Origin: Paracholeplasma morum | GTDB lineage: Bacteria; Bacillota_I; Bacilli_A; Acholeplasmatales; UBA5453 | Reading direction: 5' to 3' | Assembly (NCBI RefSeq): GCF_016907055.1 | Contig: NZ_JAFBBG010000007.1 | Span: 1 to 64,000 of the forward strand | DNA: 64,000 nt | Shown here: positions 17,020 to 25,709 of the stretch, one piece after another | Position numbering within the stretch: position 1 is the stretch's first letter | Layout: each line of letters opens with the position of its first letter | The notes under the pieces: model-generated | Database searches by the model: none | The model's input: the letters and a program-made list of their open reading frames with translations, nothing else | Told to the model about the DNA's origin: nothing | Translations under genes and position numbers: made by a program

Positions 17020-18342
17020 ATGAAAGCAGTTAGTATAAACAAGATTGCGTCTTTGGAAAAAGACTATCAAGCAAATGACATTCATAAAGTTGTAAGAAGG
17101 GTTCTATCAAAAACGAGTTTGGACAGTGTAGCCTATGTTAATGAGGCACAAGCAGACACCCAGTTTAAATTCTCCATTGATATTGATACACTGCCTGTTA
17201 CAAACCAAAAAGCTTCTGGGCGTTGTTGGTTATTTGCAGGATTGAACGTATTAAGAGAATTGATTGCAAAAAAACATCAACTTAAAGACTTTGAACTTTC
17301 TCAAAACTATCAAGCATTTTGGGATAAATTCGAAAAGATTAATTATTTTTTAGAATCGGTGGAAGATTTTCTAACCGTCGATGCGGATGATCGCACGCTA
17401 AAGCATTTATTACAACAAGGTATTCAAGATGGTGGCCAATGGGATATGTTTGTTTCATTGGTACTGAAGTATGGGGTTGTTCCTAAAGAAGCAATGCCTG
17501 AAACACATCAATCTAGTAATACCGCTTTAATGAACCGAATCATCAATATTAAGTTAAGAAAATATGCAGCAGAAGCACGTGAATGCGTCAAGTTTGGCAA
17601 ACATGAGCTTAAAGAACAGCTTAAAGCATCCGTTTTGAAAGAGTTATATGCGTTTTTATGTGACTCATTTGGACTACCTCCAAAAGCATTCACTTTTGAA
17701 ACGGTAAACAAAGACAACGTTTATGAGCGTGTAGAAAATGTCACACCTGTTGAGTTTTATCATCAAATTGGGATTGATTTAGAAGACTATGTATCCGTCA
17801 TACATGCGCCAACTGAAGATAAACCTTATATGAAGAGTTATACGATTGATTATCTGGGCAATGTCGTTGGTGGAAAAGAAATCAAACACTTAAACTTAGA
17901 GATGAACAGACTGGTAGAACTATCGATTAATCAACTTAAAGACAGAGAAATTGTTTGGTTTGGTGCGGACGTCGCTAGAGATGGTGACCGCGAAAAAGGC
18001 ATTTGGGATGACCAAGCCTATGATTTTGAATCCATATTGCAAATGCCACTAAAAATGACTAAAGCTCAAAGACTAGATTACTTACAAGGTGCGATGAACC
18101 ATGCAATGGTTATCACAGGCGTTAATTTAGTAGAAGGCAAACCAACGAAATGGAAGATCGAAAACAGTTGGGGTAGCGATAAAGGCAATAAGGGATATTA
18201 TTTAATGAGTCATACTTGGTTTATGGAGCATACTTATCAAGCAGTGGTTCATAAGAAGTATTTATCTAAAGCAGAACTAGCTGCTTATAATCAGTCCCCA
18301 GTTCGATTAAAACCATGGGATCCAATGGGAGCTTTAGCATAA
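17020..18342 (+). CDS. pepC: Aminopeptidase C (bleomycin hydrolase family, C1B)
   Basis: A 440-residue cytoplasmic cysteine aminopeptidase that trims peptides taken up by the cell. The active-site Cys69 lies in NQKASGRCWLFAG, with the oxyanion Gln just before it; the catalytic His is in NHAMVITGVN and Asn in ENSWG. The length is normal and the family's C-terminal arm, which reaches into the active site, is present. AGGGGGGA gives a strong ribosome site. The stop overlaps the ATG of a small unknown gene (TAATG), so the two are probably coupled. It joins PepV and the M16 pair as peptide-use functions in the window. Confidence 0.95.
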   Translation: MKAVSINKIASLEKDYQANDIHKVVRRVLSKTSLDSVAYVNEAQADTQFKFSIDIDTLPVTNQKASGRCWLFAGLNVLRELIAKKHQLKDFELSQNYQAFWDKFEKINYFLESVEDFLTVDADDRTLKHLLQQGIQDGGQWDMFVSLVLKYGVVPKEAMPETHQSSNTALMNRIINIKLRKYAAEARECVKFGKHELKEQLKASVLKELYAFLCDSFGLPPKAFTFETVNKDNVYERVENVTPVEFYHQIGIDLEDYVSVIHAPTEDKPYMKSYTIDYLGNVVGGKEIKHLNLEMNRLVELSINQLKDREIVWFGADVARDGDREKGIWDDQAYDFESILQMPLKMTKAQRLDYLQGAMNHAMVITGVNLVEGKPTKWKIENSWGSDKGNKGYYLMSHTWFMEHTYQAVVHKKYLSKAELAAYNQSPVRLKPWDPMGALA

Positions 18343-18677
18343 TGGAATTCTGTCGTAAAGATGGTTACTGCCTATCACTCGATATGGATTCTTCAAAGAG
18401 GCTTATCTTTACTTATTATGACTTAGGGATCACTATTGATAAAACACTCTATGTATCTAGTAGAAATAAGTATGAGGAAAGCATCATATTAGATAAAGTG
18501 AATAAAGAAAAACTGTTCTTTACATTAACTAAACATCATAACTACTCGGATACCTTGATGATTGAATATATCACAAGAAACTTTGATCAAGTATCCGGCT
18601 TAAATGAGATTAAATCATTTCTAAATGAACATGATATCGCATTTGAACCTTATACATGGGTAGAGTTTTACGATTAA
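18342..18677 (+). CDS. Hypothetical protein coupled to pepC
   Basis: A 111-residue soluble protein, starting MEFCRKDGYCLSLDMDSS, that I do not recognise. It has mixed beta/alpha character, no membrane segment and no zinc-type cysteine pairs beyond C4 and C10. The ATG overlaps the pepC stop by one base (TAATG), which favours this start over an in-frame ATG at 18315 inside pepC. Gene-end coupling suggests co-expression with the peptidase; no function can be inferred beyond that. It is followed directly by a bidirectional terminator. Confidence 0.7.
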   Translation: MEFCRKDGYCLSLDMDSSKRLIFTYYDLGITIDKTLYVSSRNKYEESIILDKVNKEKLFFTLTKHHNYSDTLMIEYITRNFDQVSGLNEIKSFLNEHDIAFEPYTWVEFYD

Positions 18678-18683
18678 TAGAAA

Positions 18684-18714
18684 AAAAAGTCAACTCGCTA
18701 GAGATGACTTTTTT
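18684..18714. terminator. Bidirectional terminator
   Basis: AAAAAGTCA / TGACTTTTT arms (18684-18692 / 18706-18714) with an inner CTC/GAG pairing. It serves the gene on the left and the converging nitroreductase gene on the right. Confidence 0.85.
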
Positions 18715-18716
18715 GA

Positions 18717-19334
18717 TTATTCGATTGATCCAACTGCATCAAATCCTAGACGTAATGAAGGGTATCCTTCATCATCTTTAACGCCAAAGGACAACGCCAT
18801 AACGGCTTCATGGTCAGGAAGATTAAATGCTATTGGTGCATTTGCTTTATCAAAACCACCAATTGGGCATGTATCAAGGCCAAATGCTCTAGCATTTAAC
18901 ATTAAGTTCATTGCGACAAATCCTGCGTCTAAGTAAGCTGTTTTAATGACATCGAGTTCGTTGACTTGAGCTTCTTCGAAAGCTTTTAAATGACGGTCTC
19001 TGACATCAGCAGCCATGGTGCCTCTTTCAACTTGTTGATTGTAAATCATTTCAGCTCTTGAAGCATATTTCTTATCGGCTAAGATTACGACCATGAAGGA
19101 AGATGTTTCATATTGGTTTCTATTCCATGGAAATAGATGTGAATATTTTGCCTTAGCTTCTAGAGTTTTGATTACCTTGAATGTCCAAGGTTGAAGGTTA
19201 TTTGCGGATGGTGCTCTTAAAGCCTCATCGAATAGTGTCTTAATGGTTTCATCCGTAATCACTACATCTGTTTTGTACTTACGTACAGATCTTCTGTTAA
19301 GAAGAATATCTTTAAAATCATTATTTGTTTTCAT
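18717..19334 (-). CDS. Nitroreductase-family protein
   Basis: A 205-residue flavin-dependent oxidoreductase of the nitroreductase family. RRSVRKYK near the N-terminus binds FMN phosphate, APSANNLQPW is the second FMN motif and CPIGGFD lies in the C-terminal half. Such enzymes reduce nitro compounds or quinones with NAD(P)H; the true substrate is not known. ATG 19334 is preferred over TTG 19340 because GAGG lies 8 bases upstream of it. It is a single gene, converging on pepC and divergent from the next phosphatase gene. An extended -10 (TGT-TATAAT) lies about 30 bases upstream on the minus strand. Confidence 0.9.
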   Translation of the reverse strand: MKTNNDFKDILLNRRSVRKYKTDVVITDETIKTLFDEALRAPSANNLQPWTFKVIKTLEAKAKYSHLFPWNRNQYETSSFMVVILADKKYASRAEMIYNQQVERGTMAADVRDRHLKAFEEAQVNELDVIKTAYLDAGFVAMNLMLNARAFGLDTCPIGGFDKANAPIAFNLPDHEAVMALSFGVKDDEGYPSLRLGFDAVGSIE

Positions 19335-19419
19335 ATACAATACCTCGTTCCTAAAAGATTATAACATGAGTGATTTGTTCGGTTTCGTAATATGCTCATA
19401 ATTACGTCAATTCTATAAA

Positions 19420-19440
19420 ACCATATAAATATGGTATACT
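19420..19440 (+). promoter_or_regulatory. Palindrome and -10 box before the phosphatase-mutY pair
   Basis: ACCATATAAATATGGT (19420-19435) is an imperfect dyad (ACCATA/TATGGT) that runs into a TATACT -10 box (19435-19440). It could be an operator, but no clear -35 is seen. Confidence 0.35.
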
Positions 19441-19457
19441 ATTTAGGAGGTGTTAAA

Positions 19458-19997
19458 ATGACAAAATTTATATTCATTCGACATGGTGAACCACGATATG
19501 ATGAAGTAGTAGCACGTGGTTTTAAGAATCAAGGATACGATTTAGGGAAACTAACTGATCGTGGCGTTTTACAGGCTCATGAGGTATCCAAAGACCTGCG
19601 ATTAGAAGGTGCAGACATTATAGTAAGCTCACCTTATACAAGAGCACTCCAAACCGCTGCAATCGTTTCAAAGAATACACAAATCAATTTAACCGTTGAG
19701 ACCGATTTGCATGAATGGATGCCAGATGTAACATTTTCAGACCGTGATGATGTTTCATTAGCATATCCAGAGTTTATTGGTAACAACGGTATTAGAAACG
19801 ATGAAACCAAATACAATTGGGAATCTATGGAAGAGGTACAAAAACGCTCTAGAATTGCCCTTAAACCCTATTTAAAATATGATAAAGTGATTGTCGTATG
19901 TCATGGTATTGTGATGTCATCCTTCACTCATATTAATGATATGATTGAACATTGTGGCATTAGGGAGTTAGATTTAGATGAGTCATTTTTCAAGTAA
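19458..19997 (+). CDS. Histidine phosphatase family protein
   Basis: A 179-residue phosphoglycerate-mutase-like phosphatase. The catalytic RHGE motif lies at residues ~8-11 (FIFIRHGEPRYD) and the second His in VVCHGIVMSSF near residue 150. TAGGAGG at 19443-19449 fixes ATG 19458 as the start. It overlaps mutY by 20 bases. Substrate is unknown; a role in nucleotide or sugar-phosphate cleaning is possible given the mutY neighbour, but that is inference. A second member of the family lies at 42370-42960. Confidence 0.88.
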   Translation: MTKFIFIRHGEPRYDEVVARGFKNQGYDLGKLTDRGVLQAHEVSKDLRLEGADIIVSSPYTRALQTAAIVSKNTQINLTVETDLHEWMPDVTFSDRDDVSLAYPEFIGNNGIRNDETKYNWESMEEVQKRSRIALKPYLKYDKVIVVCHGIVMSSFTHINDMIEHCGIRELDLDESFFK

Positions 19998-21000
19998 ACT
20001 CTTAACTTGGTATGATGAGTCTAAAAGAGATTTGCCTTGGAGACATACCAAAGATCCTTATAAAATATGGGTATCAGAGATTATGCTGCAGCAAACTCAA
20101 GCAGTCACGGTTATGCCTTATTATGAAAGGTTCATCAATACGTTATCAGATATAAGAGCCCTTGCAGAAGCGGATGAGGCTCTTTTGTTAAAACTATGGG
20201 AAGGGCTGGGCTATTATTCTCGTGTTCGAAATATGCAAGCTACTGCTAGAGTAATTATGGAAAAGTATGATGGCATCATGCCTAATACGAAAGCCTCATT
20301 AATGAAGTTGAAAGGAATCGGTCCTTATACGGCTGGTGCGATTGCATCTATTGCGTTTGACCAGAAAGCATCGGCAATTGACGGCAACGTAAGTAGAGTA
20401 TTGGCTCGGTATGCGTTAATCGAGGATTCAATCGACTCAAATGAGGTCAAAAAAAAACTTGAGGAAATCAACTTACCACTCATTGACGACGATAGACCAG
20501 CCGATTATACACAAGCGATGATTGAACTGGGGGCTACTGTATGCAGAAAATCCCAACCGCTATGTGATATATGTCCCATTAATCAGGATTGTAAGGCTTA
20601 TAAGGCACAAAAACAGTCCATGATTCCAGTCAAGGATAAGAAAAATGCGAAGAAAAACTTTCAGTATATCACTTTCGTTTTAGAAGATGAAGATGGTAAT
20701 CTAATACTATTAAAACAAGAAAATAGACTCTTAAATGGATTATTCTTATTGCCTCAAATCGAGGCTGAGTCTATTCATTATGCGATTACTAGCCTTGAGG
20801 AATATGGGTATGTTGTCAATAATTATGAACCATTAGGACATTACAGACATGTATTCACTCATATGATTTGGGAGATGGACGTTTATTACGTGAAAGTAAT
20901 CAAACCAAGTGGAATACTATCATTCAAAGACTATAAAGAAGTCGCGATTGCAACTGCCCATAAACAAGTACTGGACAAAATAAATCGTTCACGTAAATAA
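19978..21000 (+). CDS. mutY: A/G-specific adenine DNA glycosylase MutY
   Basis: A 340-residue glycosylase that removes A mispaired with 8-oxoguanine. The helix-hairpin-helix LKGIGPYTAGAIASIAF is followed by the catalytic Asp in AIDGNVSRV. The [4Fe-4S] cluster cysteines are spaced C-x6-C-x2-C-x5-C in CRKSQPLCDICPINQDC. The C-terminal Nudix-like domain for 8-oxoG recognition is present (LEDEDGNLILLKQENRLLNG). It overlaps the phosphatase gene by 20 bases and is likely co-translated with it. Confidence 0.95.
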   Translation: MSHFSSKLLTWYDESKRDLPWRHTKDPYKIWVSEIMLQQTQAVTVMPYYERFINTLSDIRALAEADEALLLKLWEGLGYYSRVRNMQATARVIMEKYDGIMPNTKASLMKLKGIGPYTAGAIASIAFDQKASAIDGNVSRVLARYALIEDSIDSNEVKKKLEEINLPLIDDDRPADYTQAMIELGATVCRKSQPLCDICPINQDCKAYKAQKQSMIPVKDKKNAKKNFQYITFVLEDEDGNLILLKQENRLLNGLFLLPQIEAESIHYAITSLEEYGYVVNNYEPLGHYRHVFTHMIWEMDVYYVKVIKPSGILSFKDYKEVAIATAHKQVLDKINRSRK

Positions 21001-21002
21001 AA

Positions 21003-21021
21003 AGACACCGAATGGGTGTCT
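21003..21021 (-). terminator. Terminator of queT (minus strand)
   Basis: AGACACC/GGTGTCT stem with a five-base loop. On the minus strand it is followed by TTTTTATTT; on the plus strand the T run is short. It overlaps the queT stop and lies 2 bases past mutY. Confidence 0.7.
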
Positions 21022-21508
21022 ATTCTTCAAATAATGATCTAAATCCTGCATTGTGGTTAAGCACTTTATATAGAGGTAGTCCAATAATGTAGGTTACTAC
21101 AAGCTCACCTGCAAATACAGAAGGTATTCCGACAATGAGTGGCGTATCTAAAGCTAGGTAAAGTGATAATCCAACAAGTAGTCCATTGAAGATACTTGGT
21201 GCTAACAAAGAAACATACTTATTTTTAATCAAAATCATTGATGAAAGTGACAAGAATGTTGCTAACACACCAAGGGTTAAATCATAGGGTAACATCGGGC
21301 TAGCTGGTGTAAATAAATTAGCCACGAATGTGCCGACTGTGATCCCGACAATCATTTTCTTATCGAAAAATATGAAGATTAATAGAATCTCTGCGACTCT
21401 AAACTGAATCTCTCCAAAACTAATTGGGATGAATGATAAAACCAAAGTCACATAAAGTGCGGCAATTGTAGATTGTTTTATCCAATCTTTTAAAGTAAAA
21501 TGAAACAT
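21020..21508 (-). CDS. queT: QueT, ECF transporter S component for a queuosine precursor
   Basis: A 162-residue integral membrane protein with about five or six helices and the family segments FRVAEILLIFIFF and FVANLFTPASPMLPYD. QueT is the substrate-binding subunit of an energy-coupling-factor transporter and works with the shared EcfA/EcfT module, which is not in this window. Assignment is supported by the preQ1-I riboswitch in its leader and by divergent tgt. The likely substrate is preQ1 or a related base. The AAGGAG ribosome site lies inside the riboswitch 3' end, so translation should fall when the ligand is plentiful. Confidence 0.9.
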   Translation of the reverse strand: MFHFTLKDWIKQSTIAALYVTLVLSFIPISFGEIQFRVAEILLIFIFFDKKMIVGITVGTFVANLFTPASPMLPYDLTLGVLATFLSLSSMILIKNKYVSLLAPSIFNGLLVGLSLYLALDTPLIVGIPSVFAGELVVTYIIGLPLYKVLNHNAGFRSLFEE

Positions 21509-21516
21509 AGTATTTT

Positions 21517-21552
21517 CTCCTTGTTTTGTTTTCGCAGGTAACTAGTACTGCG
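21517..21552 (-). promoter_or_regulatory. preQ1-I riboswitch controlling queT translation
   Basis: On the minus strand the leader reads P1 CGCAG, a 10-base loop TACTAGTTAC, P1' CTGCG, then AAAACAAAACAAGGAG. This matches the architecture of the Thermoanaerobacter tengcongensis preQ1-I aptamer (5-bp P1, 10-base L1, AACAAAACAAGG tail). The ribosome site is part of the tail, so ligand-stabilised pseudoknot formation should hide it. The aptamer is 36 bases and sits 8 bases from the queT ATG. Confidence 0.85.
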
Positions 21553-21570
21553 GGCAAATAAGCCAATACA

Positions 21571-21599
21571 ACTATAACACCATTATGTTATAATTTCAA
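21571..21599 (-). promoter_or_regulatory. Promoter of queT
   Basis: Minus strand TTGAAA (complement of 21594-21599), 17-base spacer, TATAGT (complement of 21571-21576), with a TG extension. It overlaps the divergent tgt -10. Confidence 0.7.
21586..21594 (+). promoter_or_regulatory. Extended -10 promoter of tgt
   Basis: TG-T-TATAAT at 21586-21594, 24 bases before the tgt ATG. It shares bases with the opposite-strand queT promoter, so the two may exclude each other. Confidence 0.55.
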
Positions 21600-21617
21600 T
21601 GAAAAGAGGTATTTTTT

Positions 21618-22727
21618 ATGGCAATACGTTTTGAACTTATCCATACTTGCAAGCAATCTGGCGCAAGATATGGTAAATTACATACACCTCATGGGGTTTT
21701 TGAAACACCGATTTTTATGCCAGTCGGTACTTTAGCAACCGTTAAAACACTTACGCCTGAAGAGATTAAAGAAGTCTCCGATGGGCTTATTTTAGGTAAT
21801 ACTTACCATCTTTGGTTACAACCAGGCGAGGATATTGTTGCTGCGCACGGTGGAATTAGAGGCTTCATGAAATGGGATGGAGCACTCCTTACGGATAGTG
21901 GTGGATTCCAAGTGTTCTCACTAACGGATATGAGAAAAATCAAAGAAGAGGGCGTTTATTTTAGACACCATAAGAGTGGTGAATCTTTATTCCTATCTCC
22001 TGAAAAAGCGATAGAAATTCAAGAAAAACTTGGTGCTGACATCATCATGAGCTTTGATGAATGTCCACCATCAGATGCCTCCTATCAGTATACGAAAGAC
22101 TCACTGATGCGTACATTAAGATGGGCCAAAAGAGGCAAAGATGCTTTAAAGTCTGATCAAGCGCTGTTTGGGATTGTTCAAGGTGGATTATACGAAGATT
22201 TAAGAACTTATAGTGCTGAAAAGCTTGTAGAAATGGATTTCCCTGGCTATTCAATTGGGGGATTATCTGTTGGTGAATCTAAGGAAGACATGTACCGTAT
22301 TCTTGATCACGTAAACCCGATACTACCTAAAGATAAACCAAGATACTTAATGGGTGTTGGGTCACCTGATGATATCGTAGAAGGCGTTATTCGTGGGGTA
22401 GATATGTTTGACTGCGTCCTACCAACCCGTAATGCAAGACATGGCACTGCTTTTACAACAGAAGGTAGAATTCAAATTAGAAATAAAAAATTCGAATTGG
22501 ACTTCTCACCATTAGATCCAAACTTAGAAACGCCAATTTCCAAATACTCAAAATCTTATATTAGACATTTGTTTAAGGCAGAAGAGATATTGGGAATGCG
22601 CATCATGACTTATCAAAACTTAGCATTCTTGAAGCAACTCATGAAGGAAATTAGACAAGCCATTTTAGAAGACCGTTTATTAGATTATAAAAAAGAATTT
22701 TTTAATCGATACGGTTATACAAAATAA
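21618..22727 (+). CDS. tgt: tRNA-guanine transglycosylase, zinc-site-less variant
   Basis: A 369-residue Tgt that exchanges G34 for a queuosine precursor in t[13 protein letters not shown] (residues ~93-102) carries the catalytic Asp; SFDECPPSD and IGGLSVGES match the preQ1-type base pocket; [17 protein letters not shown] holds the nucleophile Asp and tRNA contacts. The usual C-terminal zinc site (CxCxxC plus a His in HNL) is gone: residues ~300-315 read [15 protein letters not shown], and the His is Gln333 in TYQNL. The rest is well conserved and full length, so it is unlikely to be decaying. It is divergent from queT, which supports its role in Q synthesis. Confidence 0.93.
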   Translation: MAIRFELIHTCKQSGARYGKLHTPHGVFETPIFMPVGTLATVKTLTPEEIKEVSDGLILGNTYHLWLQPGEDIVAAHGGIRGFMKWDGALLTDSGGFQVFSLTDMRKIKEEGVYFRHHKSGESLFLSPEKAIEIQEKLGADIIMSFDECPPSDASYQYTKDSLMRTLRWAKRGKDALKSDQALFGIVQGGLYEDLRTYSAEKLVEMDFPGYSIGGLSVGESKEDMYRILDHVNPILPKDKPRYLMGVGSPDDIVEGVIRGVDMFDCVLPTRNARHGTAFTTEGRIQIRNKKFELDFSPLDPNLETPISKYSKSYIRHLFKAEEILGMRIMTYQNLAFLKQLMKEIRQAILEDRLLDYKKEFFNRYGYTK

Positions 22728-22820
22728 AGATAACAAGTTTTAACTTTATATGCCTTTTATTTAAATCCGTTTTAGTGTAAAATGGATAATAGGTATCAAT
22801 CATTTTTTAGGAGGGTTATT

Positions 22821-23945
22821 ATGGTATTTGGAGAAAACGACAGCTTCAATCAAAAACCGGTCATCAAAGTAATTGGTGTAGGTGGTGGTGGCGGTAATGC
22901 CGTCAATAGAATGATTGAAAATGATGTCAAAGGTGTAGACTTTGTAGCTGTAAATACCGATGCCCAAGTGTTACGAGTATCGCGTGCAGAGACAAGGCTT
23001 CAAATTGGTAAACACTTAACACGAGGACTTGGTGCAGGCGCAAAACCAGAAGTTGGGAAACGCGCAGCGCTAGAATCTGAGGATGAAATACGTGCAGTAT
23101 TAAGCAATGCTGACATGGTTTTTATTACTGCCGGCATGGGTGGTGGCACAGGAACAGGTGCAGCCCCAATTATCGCTAGACTAGCCAAAGAAATGGGTTG
23201 CTTAACCATTGGTATCGTTACAAAACCATTTGCTTTTGAAGGCCCAGCTAGAACACATGCAGCGATTGCAGGACTTGAAGAATTAAAACAATTTGTAGAC
23301 ACATTAATTGTAATTCCAAATGAACGTTTATTATCGATTATCGAACCAAATACTCAAATGCTTGATGCATTTAGAGAGGCTGACAACGTTTTAAGACAAG
23401 GGGTTCAAGGGATTGCAGAAATCATTGCTGTTCCTGGGCTAATCAACGTTGACTTTGCCGATGTTAGAACCGTTATGGAAAATAAAGGGACTGCGTTGAT
23501 GGGAATCGGTATTGCATCAGGTGAAAATAGAGCGATTGAAGCGGCAAGAAAAGCCATTCACTCCAAACTGCTTGAAGTATCCATTGATGGTGCAACAGAT
23601 GCCATTGTAAATATTACATCAGGAACAAGCATTACGTTGTTTGAAGTATCACAAGCTTTAGATGAAATCAGAAATGCAACTGATTTTGAACTTAATGTTA
23701 TTTATGGTACAACCTTAAACGAAGACTTAAGAGATGAAATGATTGTTACAGTCATTGCAACAGGTTATGAACTTAAAGCAAAAGAATCAACCATTGATGA
23801 TTTTGCAACTCAAATCTTCAAGAAAACAACTAACGAACAAGTAAAAATCACGCCAACAGGTTTCGAAAAACAGTCTGATTTCCGTGAACCAGTCGAAGAG
23901 AAGAAAACAAATAAATTGCCATCATGGCTTCAAAGTAAAAAATAA
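22821..23945 (+). CDS. ftsZ: Cell division GTPase FtsZ
   Basis: A 374-residue tubulin-like GTPase that polymerises into the division ring. The nucleotide motif [12 protein letters not shown] is near residue 107, the N-terminal [16 protein letters not shown] is typical, and the short C-terminal tail ends LPSWLQSKK, a variant of the peptide that binds membrane tethers. TAGGAGG (22809-22815) fixes ATG 22821; an in-frame ATG at 22782 has no ribosome site. No ftsA is adjacent. sepF lies 1.8 kb downstream and is the likely anchor. A short terminator follows. Confidence 0.96.
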   Translation: MVFGENDSFNQKPVIKVIGVGGGGGNAVNRMIENDVKGVDFVAVNTDAQVLRVSRAETRLQIGKHLTRGLGAGAKPEVGKRAALESEDEIRAVLSNADMVFITAGMGGGTGTGAAPIIARLAKEMGCLTIGIVTKPFAFEGPARTHAAIAGLEELKQFVDTLIVIPNERLLSIIEPNTQMLDAFREADNVLRQGVQGIAEIIAVPGLINVDFADVRTVMENKGTALMGIGIASGENRAIEAARKAIHSKLLEVSIDGATDAIVNITSGTSITLFEVSQALDEIRNATDFELNVIYGTTLNEDLRDEMIVTVIATGYELKAKESTIDDFATQIFKKTTNEQVKITPTGFEKQSDFREPVEEKKTNKLPSWLQSKK

Positions 23946-23947
23946 AG

Positions 23948-23966
23948 AGGCTATTAAGCCTTTTTT
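23948..23966 (+). terminator. Small terminator after ftsZ
   Basis: AGGCT/AGCCT five-pair stem with an ATTA loop, then five or six T. It is short and may allow read-through to ychF. Confidence 0.6.
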
Positions 23967-23984
23967 AATGAAGGGACTAAAAAT

Positions 23985-25085
23985 ATGTTAAAAGCAGGAA
24001 TAGTAGGGCTACCAAATGTTGGAAAATCTACTTTATTTAATGCAATCACCAAAAGTGCTGCATTAGCAGCGAACTATCCGTTCGCAACCATAGATCCAAA
24101 CGTGGGCGTTGTAACCCTAAAAGACAAACGTCTTGATGTTTTGGCTTCAATGTATAAATCAGGGAAAATTGTCCCAACTACAGTAGAATTTACGGATATT
24201 GCTGGGTTAGTCAAAGGTGCATCCAAAGGTGAAGGGTTAGGAAACCAATTCTTAAGCCACATCCGAGAAGTCGATACCATTTGCCAAGTTGTCCGTCTGT
24301 TTAAAGATGAAAATATCATTCACGTTGAAGGGTCAGTCGATCCACTTAGAGACATTGATATCATTCAACTTGAGCTGAATATTGCAGACTATGACACAGT
24401 TGTGAAACGTATTCCAAGAATTGAGAAAAAAGCCAAAACTGGCGGAAACTCAGATGAAAAAGCAGAGTATGAGGTTTTAGTGAAAATCAAAGATGCTTTA
24501 GAAGAAAATACGCCAATTCGATTGATGGGTCTTTCTGAAGAAGAAGAGTCAATCATCAAAGGGTATAATTTCTTATCATCTAAGGCAATGGTTTATATTG
24601 CAAACGTTTCAGAAACTGAAATACTAACACTAGATTCCAATCCAGTGTATCAAAAACTATTAGAAAAAGGTTTATCCGAAGATGCAGATGTCGTTGCAAT
24701 CTCAGCACAAATAGAAGCTGAACTCGCACAGTTATCTGATGAAGACCGTTCTTTATTTATGGAAGAACTAGGGTTAGAAGAATCTGGATTAGATCAATTA
24801 ATCAGAACAACTTATCACCGACTTGGATTAGAAACGTATTTCACTGCAGGTCCAATGGAAGCTAGAGCTTGGACATTCAAAAAAGGCATGACTGCGCCTC
24901 AATGTGCAGGCATTATTCATACCGATTTCGAACGTGGATTCATTCGTGCCGAAACCGTAGCATATGATGATTTGGTTAAATATGGCTCCTATCTTGGTGC
25001 TAAGGAAGCCGGAAGGGTTAGACAGGAAGGCAAAGAGTATCTTGTAAAAGATGGCGATGTCATGCTGTTTAAGTTCAATGTCTAA
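23985..25085 (+). CDS. ychF: Obg-family GTPase/ATPase YchF
   Basis: A 366-residue P-loop protein of the YchF/EngD group. MLKAGIVGLPNVGKSTLFNAIT starts the G domain, and NYPFATIDPNVGVV follows as usual. The NKxD motif is replaced by a YIANVSE-type motif, which gives YchF its ATP preference. A coiled-coil insert lies near residues 135-200 and the C-terminal TGS domain ends in VKDGDVMLFKFNV. It associates with ribosomes and stress responses in other bacteria. The 3' end overlaps yggS by 8 bases. Confidence 0.95.
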   Translation: MLKAGIVGLPNVGKSTLFNAITKSAALAANYPFATIDPNVGVVTLKDKRLDVLASMYKSGKIVPTTVEFTDIAGLVKGASKGEGLGNQFLSHIREVDTICQVVRLFKDENIIHVEGSVDPLRDIDIIQLELNIADYDTVVKRIPRIEKKAKTGGNSDEKAEYEVLVKIKDALEENTPIRLMGLSEEEESIIKGYNFLSSKAMVYIANVSETEILTLDSNPVYQKLLEKGLSEDADVVAISAQIEAELAQLSDEDRSLFMEELGLEESGLDQLIRTTYHRLGLETYFTAGPMEARAWTFKKGMTAPQCAGIIHTDFERGFIRAETVAYDDLVKYGSYLGAKEAGRVRQEGKEYLVKDGDVMLFKFNV

Positions 25086-25701
25086 TCTAACGATTAACAC
25101 TCGAACGCTCTTAAAAGAGCTCACTAATTATCCAAAAGCAACCTTGATTTGTGCCTCGAAATACTTAGATGCACCAATGATTGAAGAGGTTTACAACGCG
25201 GGGGTTACACATTTTGGAGAGAATCATGCTCAAGCATTGCTAAGTAAACAAAGAGCGTTAAACGACTTAAATATTACTTGGCATTTTATAGGTCACCTTC
25301 AAACCAATAAGGTGAAAGAGATAATTAACAATATCGATTACCTACACTCATTAGATAGAATTAAATTAGCAGAAATGATTCAAAAACATAGGGAAACACC
25401 ACTTAATTGCTTTATTGAAGTAAATCTCTCAAGAGAAACCTCCAAAACTGGGATTTTTAAGGAAGATTTAAAGGATTTTTTAAACTTATTAAAAGAGTAT
25501 GATAAAATTAAAGTAGTTGGATTGATGACAATGGGTGTTCAAGATGATTTAGATCAGACTAAATTAATCTTTGATGAACTTAAAGCCTTAAAAACGTCAT
25601 TCAATCTCGCCCATTTATCCATGGGAATGACTGATGATTATATGCTAGCATTAGAGTCTAGTAGTGATTTTATCAGAGTAGGTAGAAAATTCATCATTTG
25701 A
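25078..25701 (+). CDS. yggS: PLP homeostasis protein YggS (YlmE)
   Basis: A 207-residue fold-type III pyridoxal-phosphate protein that buffers free PLP and affects amino-acid balance. The PLP Lys is in LICASKYLDA near residue 23-30, and HFGENHAQ, WHFIGHLQTNKVK, GLMTMG and LSMGMTDD follow in the family's order. I use ATG 25078, which overlaps the ychF stop (ATGTCTAA). In Firmicutes this gene precedes sepF, as here, within the cell-division cluster. Confidence 0.93.
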   Translation: MSNLTINTRTLLKELTNYPKATLICASKYLDAPMIEEVYNAGVTHFGENHAQALLSKQRALNDLNITWHFIGHLQTNKVKEIINNIDYLHSLDRIKLAEMIQKHRETPLNCFIEVNLSRETSKTGIFKEDLKDFLNLLKEYDKIKVVGLMTMGVQDDLDQTKLIFDELKALKTSFNLAHLSMGMTDDYMLALESSSDFIRVGRKFII

Positions 25702-25709
25702 GGTGACAT

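Noticed and set aside
18315-18341. N-terminal extension of the small gene after pepC
   Set aside because: It lies inside pepC with no ribosome site; the TAATG overlap start at 18342 is better.
22782-22820. Longer FtsZ from ATG 22782
   Set aside because: The added residues are unlike FtsZ, and the strong TAGGAGG sits between the two ATGs.
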